Positions 36,223 through 44,363 of a DNA stretch of 64,000 bases are shown piece after piece. Origin of the DNA: Falsiroseomonas sp050563545 (lineage in GTDB: Bacteria; Pseudomonadota; Alphaproteobacteria; Acetobacterales; Acetobacteraceae); assembly GCF_050563545.1 (NCBI RefSeq), contig NZ_JBNXUM010000031.1, positions 1 through 64,000 on the forward strand, read 5' to 3'. The notes under the pieces were generated by a model. It was not told where the DNA came from. It was given only the letters and a program-made list of their open reading frames with translations, and made no database searches. Both the position numbers and the translations under genes were made by a program. Numbering within the stretch: the first letter of the stretch is position 1; each line of letters starts with the position of its first letter.

Positions 36223-37110
36223 TCAGGCCGTGCCGTTCGGACGCGGGCCGGCGACGGACCTGGCTGGCACCACGGCGCGGCCGATGCGCGCGAGCGCAAG
36301 GGCAAAGGCGTCGGCGAGGCTAGCTTTGGACACGACGTTCAGCTCGACGCCGAGATGGACCATGGTCTGCGCAATCTGCGGCCGGATGCCGCTGACAATG
36401 CAATCGGCTCCCATCAGCCGTGCCGCGGCGACGGTCTTGAGCAAGTGCTGGGCGACGAGGGTGTCGACCGTAGGCACGCCAGTGATGTCGATGATCGCGA
36501 TCTCGGCACCGTTGTCCACGATGCTCTGCAGCAGGTTCTCCATCACGACCTGGGTCCGTGCGCTGTCCAGCGTGCCGATCAGTGGCAGTGCGAGGACGCC
36601 GTTCCAGAGTTTGACGACAGGCGTGGACAGCTCGGAGATCTCCTCCTGCTGCCGCGCAATGACCTCCTCGCGGCTCTTTTGGTACGCTTCGACGGTGTGC
36701 AGGCCAAGTTGGTCCAGAAGCTCCGTCACGGCCCACGTGTCTCGACCCACTGCATCCCCGTCCTTGCCATGCATCTCGCGCAAGCGGGCAAAGAGAGGCT
36801 GCTTGAGCGAGAAGACGAAGATCGCGGTCTCGGAAGGCGAAAATCCTTGTTGCGCTCGGGATCGGGAGATCGCGCCCAGCACGTCGCGCAGCCGCACGAA
36901 GGGGGCGCTTTCCATGCTGTTGAATGCATCGTCGCTAGCAGCCGCCTCGCGCAGCGCACGGAGAAAGTCGCGCGTTTGCGCCTCCAATTCGCCCCGGCCG
37001 ATGCGGCCGCTAGTGTCTGCTTGCGATAGCAGCGCCAGCCACTCGGCAAGAATGCCCGTCTCATGCGAGCTAAGTAGCTCGGAGATGGCCGAAGCCGTCG
37101 TTCTTGCCAT
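36223..37110 (-). CDS. rsbR: Stressosome sensor RsbR (N-terminal helical sensor plus STAS)
   Basis: RsbR proteins form the stressosome shell with RsbS; their N-terminal domains stick out as sensors. The 295-residue product has an all-helical N-terminal domain (about 1-160, ISELLSSHETGILAEWLALL) of the RsbRD_N type, with no heme or FMN motif, then a STAS domain with IIDITGVPTVDTLVAQHLL and SGIRPQIAQTMVHLGV. The two Thr residues in VDT and AQT correspond to the phosphorylated Thr positions of B. subtilis RsbRA. ATG 37110 is chosen after GGGGGAAAG; GTG 37128 is an alternative. It is the first gene of the operon. Confidence 0.92.
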   Translation of the reverse strand: MARTTASAISELLSSHETGILAEWLALLSQADTSGRIGRGELEAQTRDFLRALREAAASDDAFNSMESAPFVRLRDVLGAISRSRAQQGFSPSETAIFVFSLKQPLFARLREMHGKDGDAVGRDTWAVTELLDQLGLHTVEAYQKSREEVIARQQEEISELSTPVVKLWNGVLALPLIGTLDSARTQVVMENLLQSIVDNGAEIAIIDITGVPTVDTLVAQHLLKTVAAARLMGADCIVSGIRPQIAQTMVHLGVELNVVSKASLADAFALALARIGRAVVPARSVAGPRPNGTA

Positions 37111-37472
37111 GCCTCGGCTTTCCCCCACTGAACGCAGGTCATTAAGTTAGGGACGGTTGAGCTTGCCGTGTCTGCTGTCAACCTGCCGATCATGCTTTGA
37201 TGCATCAAGATGGCCGCCGAGCGAGGCTGGTGGGAGGACTGCCCTCACTGCTGCTTCTGGCGCGCCTTCGTCCCAGCCCGGCTGCTTCAACTTTCGTTGT
37301 CATGCTGTAGCGGCCGCGGTTTGAATGATGGCTGCCCAAGTCTTGGCGGCCCCAGTGCCTTGCAACCTGTCTTTTGGATGCGCCGCCTTCGCCGCGCCAC
37401 GAGTTGCGCTTGCCCTTCGGCCGAGCGAGCGGAAAATCGGGAGGAGCATCAGGACATGAGGGGCCAGACCGC
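37111..37472. promoter_or_regulatory. Divergent control region of the stressosome operon
   Basis: No gene is seen in this 362-bp region. On the - strand there is a perfect TTGACA box (37181-37176), but the base pairs 17 bp further give only AACCGT, so no clear -10. A perfect 12-bp palindrome, TTGATGCATCAA, stands at 37197-37208, just upstream of that box, and is a candidate operator. No EcfG-type GGAAC/GTT pair is recognised. Confidence 0.3.
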
Positions 37473-38528
37473 GTGCATCGTACCGTCCGCGCATCGCGCA
37501 TTTCGCGCATTCGCGTTGCCCTGGTCGGCGTGGCGGCTGCCATGTTGGCCGCGCTGCTGCCCGGTAGCGCGCCGGCCCAGACGACCGTCGACACCATTGC
37601 GGCGATCCGCGCCCGCGGGCAACTCGTCTGCGGCGTCGGCGACGCCGCGGGCTTCGCCAGGCCGGACTCACGCGGCGAGATGCGTGGCCTCGATGTCGAT
37701 GCCTGTCGCGCCGTCGCAGCCGCGATCCTTGGCGATGCCAACAAGGTGCGCTTCGTTCCGACAACCACGCAGATGCGCTTCACCGCGCTGCAGTCAGGCG
37801 AGGTGGACATGCTGGCGCGCAGCACGACCTGGACGCTGGGACGAGAGGCTCAGCTCGGCCTGGCCTTCGCCTCGATCAACTTCTACGACGGCCAGGGCTT
37901 CATGGTGAAGCAGTCCTCCGGCATCACCTCGGCGCGCCAACTCGACGGCGCGACGATCTGCGTGTCGCCTGGCACGACGTCGGAGCTGAACCTCGCTGAC
38001 TTCTTCCGCACGAACAACATGCGCTTCACCCCGGTGGTGATCCAGCAGCCGGAGGAGATCCGCGCCGCCTTCATCGCGGGTCGCTGCGATGCTCTGACCA
38101 ACGACGCTTCGGTGCTTGCCTCGCTCCGCGCCAGCCAGGGCGCGACAGGGGAGCAGTTCATTTTGCTGCCGGAGATCATCTCCAAGGAGCCGCTGGGCGC
38201 GGCGGTGCGTAAGGGCGACTGGCGCTTCTTCGACGTGGTGCGCTGGAGCCATTTCGCCATGGTGAGCGCCGAGGAACTCGGCATCACCGGCGCGAACATC
38301 GACAGTCACATGGGCAGCCAGAATCCCGACGTGCAGCGCCTGCTTGGTCGCAGTGCCGATTTCGGCCGCGCCATGGGGCTCGACAACGAGTGGGCTGTCC
38401 GGATCATCCGCCAGGTCGGCAACTTCGGTGAGAGCTGGGAGCGCAACATCACCCCGCTCGGCGTGCCCCGCGGGATCAACAACCTTTGGACCCGCGGCGG
38501 GCTCCAATACGCGCCGCCGATCCGGTAG
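37473..38528 (+). CDS. General L-amino acid ABC transporter substrate-binding protein (AapJ-like)
   Basis: The 351-residue protein has a signal peptide (IRVALVGVAAAMLAALL to SAPAQ) and an amino-acid-binding SBP_bac_3 fold: IRARGQLVCGVGDAAGFARP, GLDVDACRAVAAAILGDA, RFTALQSGEVDMLARSTTWT and SPGTTSELNLADFF, all typical of AapJ/BztA. These receptors feed broad-specificity polar amino-acid importers. No permease or ATPase genes are adjacent, so it is an orphan receptor. The start is uncertain; GTG 37473 gives the best signal peptide, and an open frame reaches further up to 37374. It is transcribed away from the stressosome operon. Confidence 0.88.
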   Translation: MHRTVRASRISRIRVALVGVAAAMLAALLPGSAPAQTTVDTIAAIRARGQLVCGVGDAAGFARPDSRGEMRGLDVDACRAVAAAILGDANKVRFVPTTTQMRFTALQSGEVDMLARSTTWTLGREAQLGLAFASINFYDGQGFMVKQSSGITSARQLDGATICVSPGTTSELNLADFFRTNNMRFTPVVIQQPEEIRAAFIAGRCDALTNDASVLASLRASQGATGEQFILLPEIISKEPLGAAVRKGDWRFFDVVRWSHFAMVSAEELGITGANIDSHMGSQNPDVQRLLGRSADFGRAMGLDNEWAVRIIRQVGNFGESWERNITPLGVPRGINNLWTRGGLQYAPPIR

Positions 38529-38687
38529 GAGCGAGAAACGGGGCGCGGGGACCGGACCGCCCTCCCGCCATCCGCTGCCTGTTGCTCTCGTCGTGAAGCC
38601 GGTTCCGGCCGGGTGGCCGCAGCACGAGATTCTTGCCAGGGCCGGCAACGCGTCGGCATCATCGAGCTGTCGACCGGGAGAACAGAA

Positions 38688-39713
38688 ATGCAGCGCCGCG
38701 CTCTCCTCGCTTTTGCAACCGCCGGGCTGGCTGCGCCTACTCTGGTGCGTGGCGCGGCCGCGCAGGGCCAGCGCCCGGCCGCCGAAGCCCCACCCGGCTT
38801 CCGCGTCACCTGGTACGACGCCAAGGCTCCGGGCCGCACCGGGCGCGTCGGCTCCCGCGACGTCACTGCCGCCGGCGACGGCACGTTCTGGTTCTGCGGT
38901 CAGCGCGACGGAACGCTCAACAGGCTTGATCCGCGCGACGGCTCCATCCGCGTGGTCGAGCTCGGCCAGGGCGCGGCGCCGCACGGCGTGATCCGCGGCC
39001 CGGATGGCGCGGCATGGGTGACCGAGGGCGGACAGAACGCCATTGCCCGCGTGGACCCGCGCGACCACCGCCTACAGCTCTGGAAGCTGCCGGATCGCTT
39101 CGCCAACGCCAACCTCAACACCGGCGTGTTCGACGATCGCGGCACCTACTGGTTCACCGGTCAGAACGGCATATACGGCCGCTTCACTCCCGCAGCCGAG
39201 CGGATGGATGTTTGGGAGGCGCCGCGCGGCCGCGGTCCCTACGGCATCACAAGGACCCCGCGGGGCACAATCTGGTACGTATCGCTGGCCGGCAACCACC
39301 TCGCACAGATCGAGGATCTGGACACGGGCCGCGTGCGCATCCTGGAGCCGCCAACGCCGAACCAGGGAGCGCGGCGCGTCTGGTCGGACAGCCAGGGCCG
39401 GCTTTGGATAAGCGAGTGGAACAGCGGCAACGTCTCGATGCACGACCCGCGCGACGGGTCATGGCGGGCCTGGAAGCTGCCTGGCGAGCGTCCGCGTGCC
39501 TATTCGGTTTGGGTGGATCCGCAGGACAAGGTCTGGCTGACTGATTTCCCGGCAAACGCCATTGTCCGCTTCGACCCTGCGGCGGAGCGCTTCGTGTCAT
39601 TCCCGTCGGATCGGGCCAACGCGAATGTCCGCCAGATGGACGGCGTCGCCGGTCAGGCCTGGGGCGGGGAGAGCGGCACGGATCGGATCGTCCGGATCGA
39701 ATACGGGCTGTGA
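38688..39713 (+). CDS. Virginiamycin B lyase (Vgb)-like beta-propeller protein
   Basis: The 341-residue exported protein starts with a signal peptide carrying twin Arg (MQRRALLAFATAGLAAPTLV). It then has repeated propeller blades such as DGTFWFCGQRDGTLNRLDPR, GAAWVTEGGQNAIARVDPR, GTYWFTGQNGIYGRF, GTIWYVSLAGNHLAQI and GRLWISEWNSGNVSMHDPR. This is the Vgb/streptogramin lyase-like family, whose members in proteobacteria rarely have proven lyase activity. ATG 38688 fits the signal. The stop overlaps the GTG of a c-type cytochrome gene, so the pair probably forms a periplasmic redox unit, possibly a dehydrogenase or electron donor arrangement. Substrate is unknown. Confidence 0.82.
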   Translation: MQRRALLAFATAGLAAPTLVRGAAAQGQRPAAEAPPGFRVTWYDAKAPGRTGRVGSRDVTAAGDGTFWFCGQRDGTLNRLDPRDGSIRVVELGQGAAPHGVIRGPDGAAWVTEGGQNAIARVDPRDHRLQLWKLPDRFANANLNTGVFDDRGTYWFTGQNGIYGRFTPAAERMDVWEAPRGRGPYGITRTPRGTIWYVSLAGNHLAQIEDLDTGRVRILEPPTPNQGARRVWSDSQGRLWISEWNSGNVSMHDPRDGSWRAWKLPGERPRAYSVWVDPQDKVWLTDFPANAIVRFDPAAERFVSFPSDRANANVRQMDGVAGQAWGGESGTDRIVRIEYGL

Positions 39714-40078
39714 GGCGCGTCATCGCCTGCGCCCTCCTGCTGGCGGCGCCGGCAGCAGCGCAGGACGGGCGGTTGGTGTTCGAGCGGAGTTGCGCGTCCT
39801 GCCACGCCGTGGCGAGCGACGCGCCACCCATGGCAGGGCCAAACCTGCAGGGCGTCCTAGGCCGCCGCGTCGCGGGCGATGCGGGCTTCGACTACTCGCC
39901 CGTCCTGCGCGAGGCGGGTCAGGCCGGAGACACTTGGGATACGGCGCGCCTCGCTCGCTTCCTGGAGGATCCGGAGGAGATGTACTCGGGCCTGTGGATG
40001 GGCGGGAACGGCCTCCGATCGGAGGCCGAGCGGCGGGCCGTGGTGGAATGGCTCACCACCAACGGCGGAGCGCGCTAA
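39710..40078 (+). CDS. Class I c-type cytochrome
   Basis: The 122-residue periplasmic protein has a short signal peptide (RRVIACALLLAAPAAAQ), the heme-attachment site CASCH (Cys28, Cys31, His32), and GPNLQGVLGRRVAG plus a late Met-containing segment (SGLWMGGNGL) as probable sixth ligand. This is the mono-heme cytochrome c2/c550-like fold. The GTG at 39710 overlaps the Vgb-like stop (GTGA), so the two proteins are translated together and the cytochrome likely takes electrons for, or from, its partner. It ends the + strand group and converges on the response-regulator gene. Confidence 0.92.
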   Translation: MRRVIACALLLAAPAAAQDGRLVFERSCASCHAVASDAPPMAGPNLQGVLGRRVAGDAGFDYSPVLREAGQAGDTWDTARLARFLEDPEEMYSGLWMGGNGLRSEAERRAVVEWLTTNGGAR

Positions 40079-40189
40079 CTTTGTCCCCAAGCGGCCACCG
40101 CCGTACCGGAGGCTTCGACAGGTGACAGCTCTCCCGGCCGTCCCCACGCGCAAGCCCTCTACACGCGTGACGCGCTTGCCGTGTTTCTA

Positions 40190-40894
40190 TTACGCTGCGG
40201 TGACGTTCAGCTTGTAGCCGCCTTTCGTGGTTACCAGGAGAGCCGGCGTATTGGGGTCTGGCTCGATCTTCTGGCGCAGCCGGTAAATATGCGTCTCGAG
40301 CGTGTGGGTCGTGACCCCGCTGTTGTAGCCCCAGACTTCATGGAGGAGCTGCTCGCGCGGTGTGGTCTGGCCACCAGCGCGGAAGAGGAACTTGAGGATG
40401 CCGGTTTCCTTGCTGGTCAGGCGTATCTTGCGGTTGCGGCCGGGCTCATGGACAAGCTTCGCGCTTGGACGAAACACGTAGGGCCCGATGCTGAAGACGG
40501 CATCAACCGACTCGTCGTAGGTTCGGAGTTGCGCACGCACACGGGCCAGCAACTCTGGCACGCTGACTGGCTTCGCGATGTAATCGTTTGCGCCAGAGTC
40601 GAGTCCATGCACGACATCGGACTCGCCATTTGCACCGGTCAGCATGATGACGGGCATGTTTTTGCCCTCGCGGCGCAGCTTGGCGCAGAGGTCGCGTCCA
40701 TCACCGTCTGGTAGCCCGACATCGAGCAGAATGGCGTCGAAGCGAGCGCTGCCGTCACCCAGCTTGGCTTCCGCTTCAGCAGCACTCTCAGCCTCCTCGG
40801 CCAGGAACTCGCCTTCAGAAGTCAATTGCTCGGCTAGAGTGGCGCGGAGCGCGGCATCGTCCTCGACAATGAGGATCGGGCGGGATTGAGCCAT
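40190..40894 (-). CDS. OmpR/PhoB-family response regulator
   Basis: The 234-residue regulator has a receiver domain (ILIVEDDAALRATLAEQL, phospho-acceptor Asp58 in ILLDVGLPDGDG, and the switch Lys in YIAKPVS), then a winged-helix DNA-binding domain (SKETGILKFLFRAGGQ, VTTHTLETHIYRLRQKIE, TTKGGYKLNV). No histidine kinase is adjacent; the nearest kinases are in the stressosome operon, which ends 9 kb away on the same strand, so pairing is not implied. The ATG at 40894 is preceded by GGAGG. The 197 bp upstream contain no gene and probably hold its promoter. Confidence 0.93.
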   Translation of the reverse strand: MAQSRPILIVEDDAALRATLAEQLTSEGEFLAEEAESAAEAEAKLGDGSARFDAILLDVGLPDGDGRDLCAKLRREGKNMPVIMLTGANGESDVVHGLDSGANDYIAKPVSVPELLARVRAQLRTYDESVDAVFSIGPYVFRPSAKLVHEPGRNRKIRLTSKETGILKFLFRAGGQTTPREQLLHEVWGYNSGVTTHTLETHIYRLRQKIEPDPNTPALLVTTKGGYKLNVTAA

Positions 40895-41091
40895 GGTGAC
40901 CTCCGACGGTGTTGCAGCGCGATCCGCTCCCTTCGGAGACGTTACGGTCCGTATCCGACAAAACCGCCGATTGACGCGACGCGCAAGTCAGTGATGAATC
41001 GACACGATTCCGTGTGCCGATTTGTCGCAGTCTGCAGTCACAGATCAGCATCGCACCGCGCTGTGCGCGACATCCAATCCGCGGTGCAAAT

Positions 41092-41949
41092 CTAGTCCGG
41101 CAAGTGATCTTGTTCGAACGCCTGGGCGGCGTCGGTGCCGACCAGTCGGTTCCGATCGGTCATGGTCGCCATCGCGCCGAAGCCCTCTGCCGTGCCGTGG
41201 TCCCGGATATGCGCTAGTATCGAACGGACGGCATGCATGGCGGCAAGCTGGGCATCCGCGGGAAAGATCACCACCCGGAAGCCCAACTCGCCGAACTCGC
41301 GCACTGTCAGCGGCGCGGTCTCACCCCGCGTCACGGCAATGAGCTTCGGCGCGGCGACGCGGCGCGCCACGGCCTCGATCTCCTCGCGCGCCTTGATGAA
41401 CTCAAGATAGACGAGGTCGGCTCCGGCATCGGCATAGCGATTGACGCGGTCGATCGCGGCGTCCAGGCCGAGCGCCGGCCGGCTGTCCGTACGCGCGATC
41501 ACCAGCGGGCCTTCGGCGCCACGTGCATGCAGCGCGGCGCGGATGCGGCCTTCCATCCGAGCCGGTTCCATGATGTCGGCGCGCGGGTCGAGGGAGCGGC
41601 GTGGGACCTCTCGGTCCTCCACATGCACCGCGGCGGCGTCCACGCGCGCCAGCAGGCGGACGGCGCGGGCCAGCGGGAGCGGGCCGCCGAAACCGCTGTC
41701 CACGTCCACGATGATGGGCAGGTCGCAGGCCTCGGTAATCGCGCCGATGCGGGCGACCAGCGTCTCGAGCCCGAACTGGCCGAGATCGGGCTGGCCGAGG
41801 CTGCGCACGATGCCGCCGCCGGTGCCGTGCAGCGCGGCGAAGCCCGCCTCTTGCGCGAGAAGCGCGGTCAGAGGATCCGGTGCGCCGGGCGCGACCACGG
41901 GATCGGGCTGCGTGAGAAGCGCGCGCAGGCGCTGGGCGGCGCTGGTCAA
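41092..41949 (-). CDS. Isocitrate lyase/PEP mutase superfamily protein
   Basis: The 285-residue TIM-barrel protein has the Mg-binding pattern IIVDVDSGFGGPLPLARAVR and AAVHVEDRE, matching the PEP mutase/isocitrate lyase superfamily (oxaloacetate decarboxylase, methylisocitrate lyase, carboxyphosphonoenolpyruvate mutase types). The Lys-Lys/Arg-Cys-Gly-His signature of true lyases is absent (DREVPRRSLDP at that place), so cleavage of isocitrate is unlikely. It is the last gene of the hydantoinase-transport operon, overlapping the ATPase by 4 bp, which suggests a role in handling the acid product of that pathway. The exact reaction is unknown. Confidence 0.8.
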   Translation of the reverse strand: MTSAAQRLRALLTQPDPVVAPGAPDPLTALLAQEAGFAALHGTGGGIVRSLGQPDLGQFGLETLVARIGAITEACDLPIIVDVDSGFGGPLPLARAVRLLARVDAAAVHVEDREVPRRSLDPRADIMEPARMEGRIRAALHARGAEGPLVIARTDSRPALGLDAAIDRVNRYADAGADLVYLEFIKAREEIEAVARRVAAPKLIAVTRGETAPLTVREFGELGFRVVIFPADAQLAAMHAVRSILAHIRDHGTAEGFGAMATMTDRNRLVGTDAAQAFEQDHLPD

Positions 41950-42737
41950 TCGCGTTCCCCCGCGACGGCGCGGGCCTCCTGGCGGACGAGGGTGAGGACG
42001 TCTCGCTTGTAGGCGGTAAAGGCGGGCTCGGTGAGCACCTCGAAGGAGCGAGGGCGCGGCAGGTCGATCGTCACGTCCGCCATGATGCGGCCGGGCGCGC
42101 GGCTCATGACGATCACGCGGTCGGCAAGGAAGACCGCCTCCTCCACGTCATGCGTGACGAACAGGACGGTGCGATGGTGGCGTTCCCAGATCGCGAGCAG
42201 CAGTTCCTGCATCATGGATCGCGTCTGTGCATCCAGCGCGCCGAAGGGCTCGTCGAGCAACAGCACTTCGGGGTCGTTGACCAGGGCGCGCGCAATGGCG
42301 GTGCGCTGGCGCATGCCGCCAGAAAGCTCGTTGGGGTAGTTGTCGGCGAAGCGTGCGAGCCCGACCTGTTCCAGCAGCGCCCGCGCCGCAGGGATGTAGC
42401 TTGAGCGCGGGACGCGGCGCCGGCGCGGGCCGTAGCACACGTTGTCGAGCACGGTGAGCCAGGGGAACAGCGCGGCTTCCTGGAACACCACGCCCCGGTC
42501 CGGCGCAGGGCCGCGCACGGGCCTGCCGTCCAGCAGGACCTGCCCGGCGGTCGGTTTCTCGAAGCCCGCCAGAAGGTTCAGCAGCGTGCTCTTACCGCAG
42601 CCCGAGGGTCCGACCAGGCAGACGAAGGACCGATCCGCGATGGCGAGTGACAGTCCTTCCAATGCGGTGACCACCGACCCGCCGCGCGTCGGCTCGAAGC
42701 GTTTCCCGACGCGGTCGAAGAGGATGCGGTTGGCCAC
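41946..42737 (-). CDS. ABC transporter ATPase, SsuB/TauB/NrtD type
   Basis: This 263-residue subunit powers the importer encoded beside it. It shows Walker A GPSGCGKS (residues 43-50), the Q-loop VVFQEAALFPWLTVLDNV, ABC signature LSGGMRQR, Walker B EVLLLDEPFGALD and the H-loop LFVTHDVEEAVFLADRV, the last being typical of nitrate/sulfonate/taurine importers. It lies 3 bp after the hydantoinase B gene. Partners are the permease at 46459 and the receptor at 47247, so two enzyme genes split the transporter genes of one operon. Confidence 0.93.
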   Translation of the reverse strand: MANRILFDRVGKRFEPTRGGSVVTALEGLSLAIADRSFVCLVGPSGCGKSTLLNLLAGFEKPTAGQVLLDGRPVRGPAPDRGVVFQEAALFPWLTVLDNVCYGPRRRRVPRSSYIPAARALLEQVGLARFADNYPNELSGGMRQRTAIARALVNDPEVLLLDEPFGALDAQTRSMMQELLLAIWERHHRTVLFVTHDVEEAVFLADRVIVMSRAPGRIMADVTIDLPRPRSFEVLTEPAFTAYKRDVLTLVRQEARAVAGERD

Positions 42738-42740
42738 CGC

Positions 42741-44363
42741 TCAGCCCGGCCGGAAGCCCGCGGCGACGTCGCGTGCGATGAACTCGGCGGGGCGCTGTGC
42801 GGCGTCGCCATAGCCCGCGCCACCCGGTGTGCGGATCACCAGGCAGTCGCCGGGCTTGAGCATGGTGTGACCCTTGGATCGCGCGGGCTCGCCGGACTCC
42901 AGGAAGACCTCGCCTTTCGCGCCCTCGCCCCCGCCATCCAGGCCCTGCGGCGCGAAGCGGTGGCGGTCGGTCAGCATGGAGACGGTGATCGGCAGGTCGG
43001 AGACGTTGCGCACACGGACCTCCTGCCCGAAGCCGCCGCGGGTGCGCCCGGGGCCGGCTGAGTCCAGGCGGTATTCCTTGCGCTCGATGCGGACGGGGGC
43101 GGCTTCCTCCGCGACCTCGGCCGGAACGTTGGTGACGGTGGCGGGGAAAGCGACGGTGCTGACGCCGTCGCGCCCGTGCCGCGCGCCCATGCCGCCCGCG
43201 AGAAAGAGGTAGATCACGAAGCCCTCGCCATCAGGCTTGCGACCGGACAGCACTGCGATGGCGGAAGGCGATCCGCTGGCCGCGATCACGCGCTCCGGCA
43301 TCACGGGCTGCAGCGCGCGGTAGATCATCGCCTGCAGGAGCTGCCCGTTGATGTGCCGCAGCCCGACCGGCGCGGGGTGCTTGCCATTGAGCACCGATCC
43401 CACTGGCGCCTCCACGCGGAAGGGCCGCAGCGTGCCAGAGTTGTTCGGCACCTCTGGCGCGATCGCGCATTTCAGGGGATAGACGGTGTAGGCGTATGTG
43501 AAGTTGTGTACGCCGTTCAGCGGCCAGGGCACCTGCGGCGACGATCCCGTGTAGTCGATGACGATGTCCTCGTGGGACACTGTTATCTCGCACTTCAAGG
43601 GGATCGGCTCGTCGTAGCCGTCGGCCGTGACCTCGGCGCGGTAGGTACCGTTCGGGATGCGGCGGATCGCGTCTCGCATCGCGATCTCGCAGCGATCCTT
43701 GACGTAGGCGCCGAAGGCGTCGAGATCCTTCAACTCGCCTTCGTCCAGCAACTGGCAGACGCCGCGCGCGGCGGCGTCGTTGGCCGACATCAGCGCGTGC
43801 AGGTCGCCGATCACCTCGTCCGGGACGCGCGTGTTGGTGCGGATGATGCCGAAGAAGGTCTCGTTGGGGCCTTCCGCGGTCTGGATCAGGGTGGGCGCGA
43901 AGCGCAGCCCTTCCTCGAAGATCTCGCGGGTCTGGCCGCCGAACAACGTGCCGCCGACATCAGAGATATGCGTGATCGCGCCGGCGAAGCTGACCAGCCG
44001 GTCGCGCCAGAAGACGGGCTGCACGATCGTCACGTCGGGCAGGTGTCCCGCACCGAGCCAGGGATCGTTGGTCAGCATCGCATCGCCCGGCCGCCATTTC
44101 TCCTTTGGCCGGACTTCCAGGATCGCCTTGGTCGTCAGCGGCAGCGTTGAGAGGAAGGACGGGATGGATTGGATGGATTGCGCGACGGAATCGCCATGGG
44201 TGTCCATCAGGCAGGCCGCGAAGTCGTTGGACTCCCGCGTGGGGAAGGAGAAGGCAGTGCGGCGGAGCGTGGCGCCCGCCTCGTCCATGAGCGCGCGAAG
44301 CCGCGCCCACAAGACCTGGTTGACCAGCGCCTGGTCGGTGTCGATGCGGTCACCGTCCATCAC
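42741..44363 (-). CDS. Hydantoinase B/oxoprolinase family protein (HyuB)
   Basis: HyuB pairs with HyuA to open N-methylhydantoin or 5-oxoproline rings with ATP; related sets carboxylate acetone. The 540-residue protein is full length for the family and shows LRALMDEAGATLRRTAFS, GDAMLTNDPWLGAGHLPDV, ISDVGGTLFGGQTREIFEEG and YDEPIPLKCEITVS, with a late GGFGQEVRVRN. The 5' end overlaps hyuA by 4 bp (ATGA). The neighbouring ABC importer is consistent with uptake of the ring substrate. Carboxylase versus hydrolase type cannot be decided here. Confidence 0.92.
   Translation of the reverse strand: MMDGDRIDTDQALVNQVLWARLRALMDEAGATLRRTAFSFPTRESNDFAACLMDTHGDSVAQSIQSIPSFLSTLPLTTKAILEVRPKEKWRPGDAMLTNDPWLGAGHLPDVTIVQPVFWRDRLVSFAGAITHISDVGGTLFGGQTREIFEEGLRFAPTLIQTAEGPNETFFGIIRTNTRVPDEVIGDLHALMSANDAAARGVCQLLDEGELKDLDAFGAYVKDRCEIAMRDAIRRIPNGTYRAEVTADGYDEPIPLKCEITVSHEDIVIDYTGSSPQVPWPLNGVHNFTYAYTVYPLKCAIAPEVPNNSGTLRPFRVEAPVGSVLNGKHPAPVGLRHINGQLLQAMIYRALQPVMPERVIAASGSPSAIAVLSGRKPDGEGFVIYLFLAGGMGARHGRDGVSTVAFPATVTNVPAEVAEEAAPVRIERKEYRLDSAGPGRTRGGFGQEVRVRNVSDLPITVSMLTDRHRFAPQGLDGGGEGAKGEVFLESGEPARSKGHTMLKPGDCLVIRTPGGAGYGDAAQRPAEFIARDVAAGFRPG

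Noticed and set aside
27890..41090. Direct repeat of the tRNA-Glu 3' end as an attR site
   Set aside because: Reading downstream I found no second copy of the tRNA 3' sequence, so island borders cannot be set.
41092..41949. True isocitrate lyase or methylisocitrate lyase
   Set aside because: The catalytic Cys-Gly-His signature is missing and the gene is in a hydantoinase operon.
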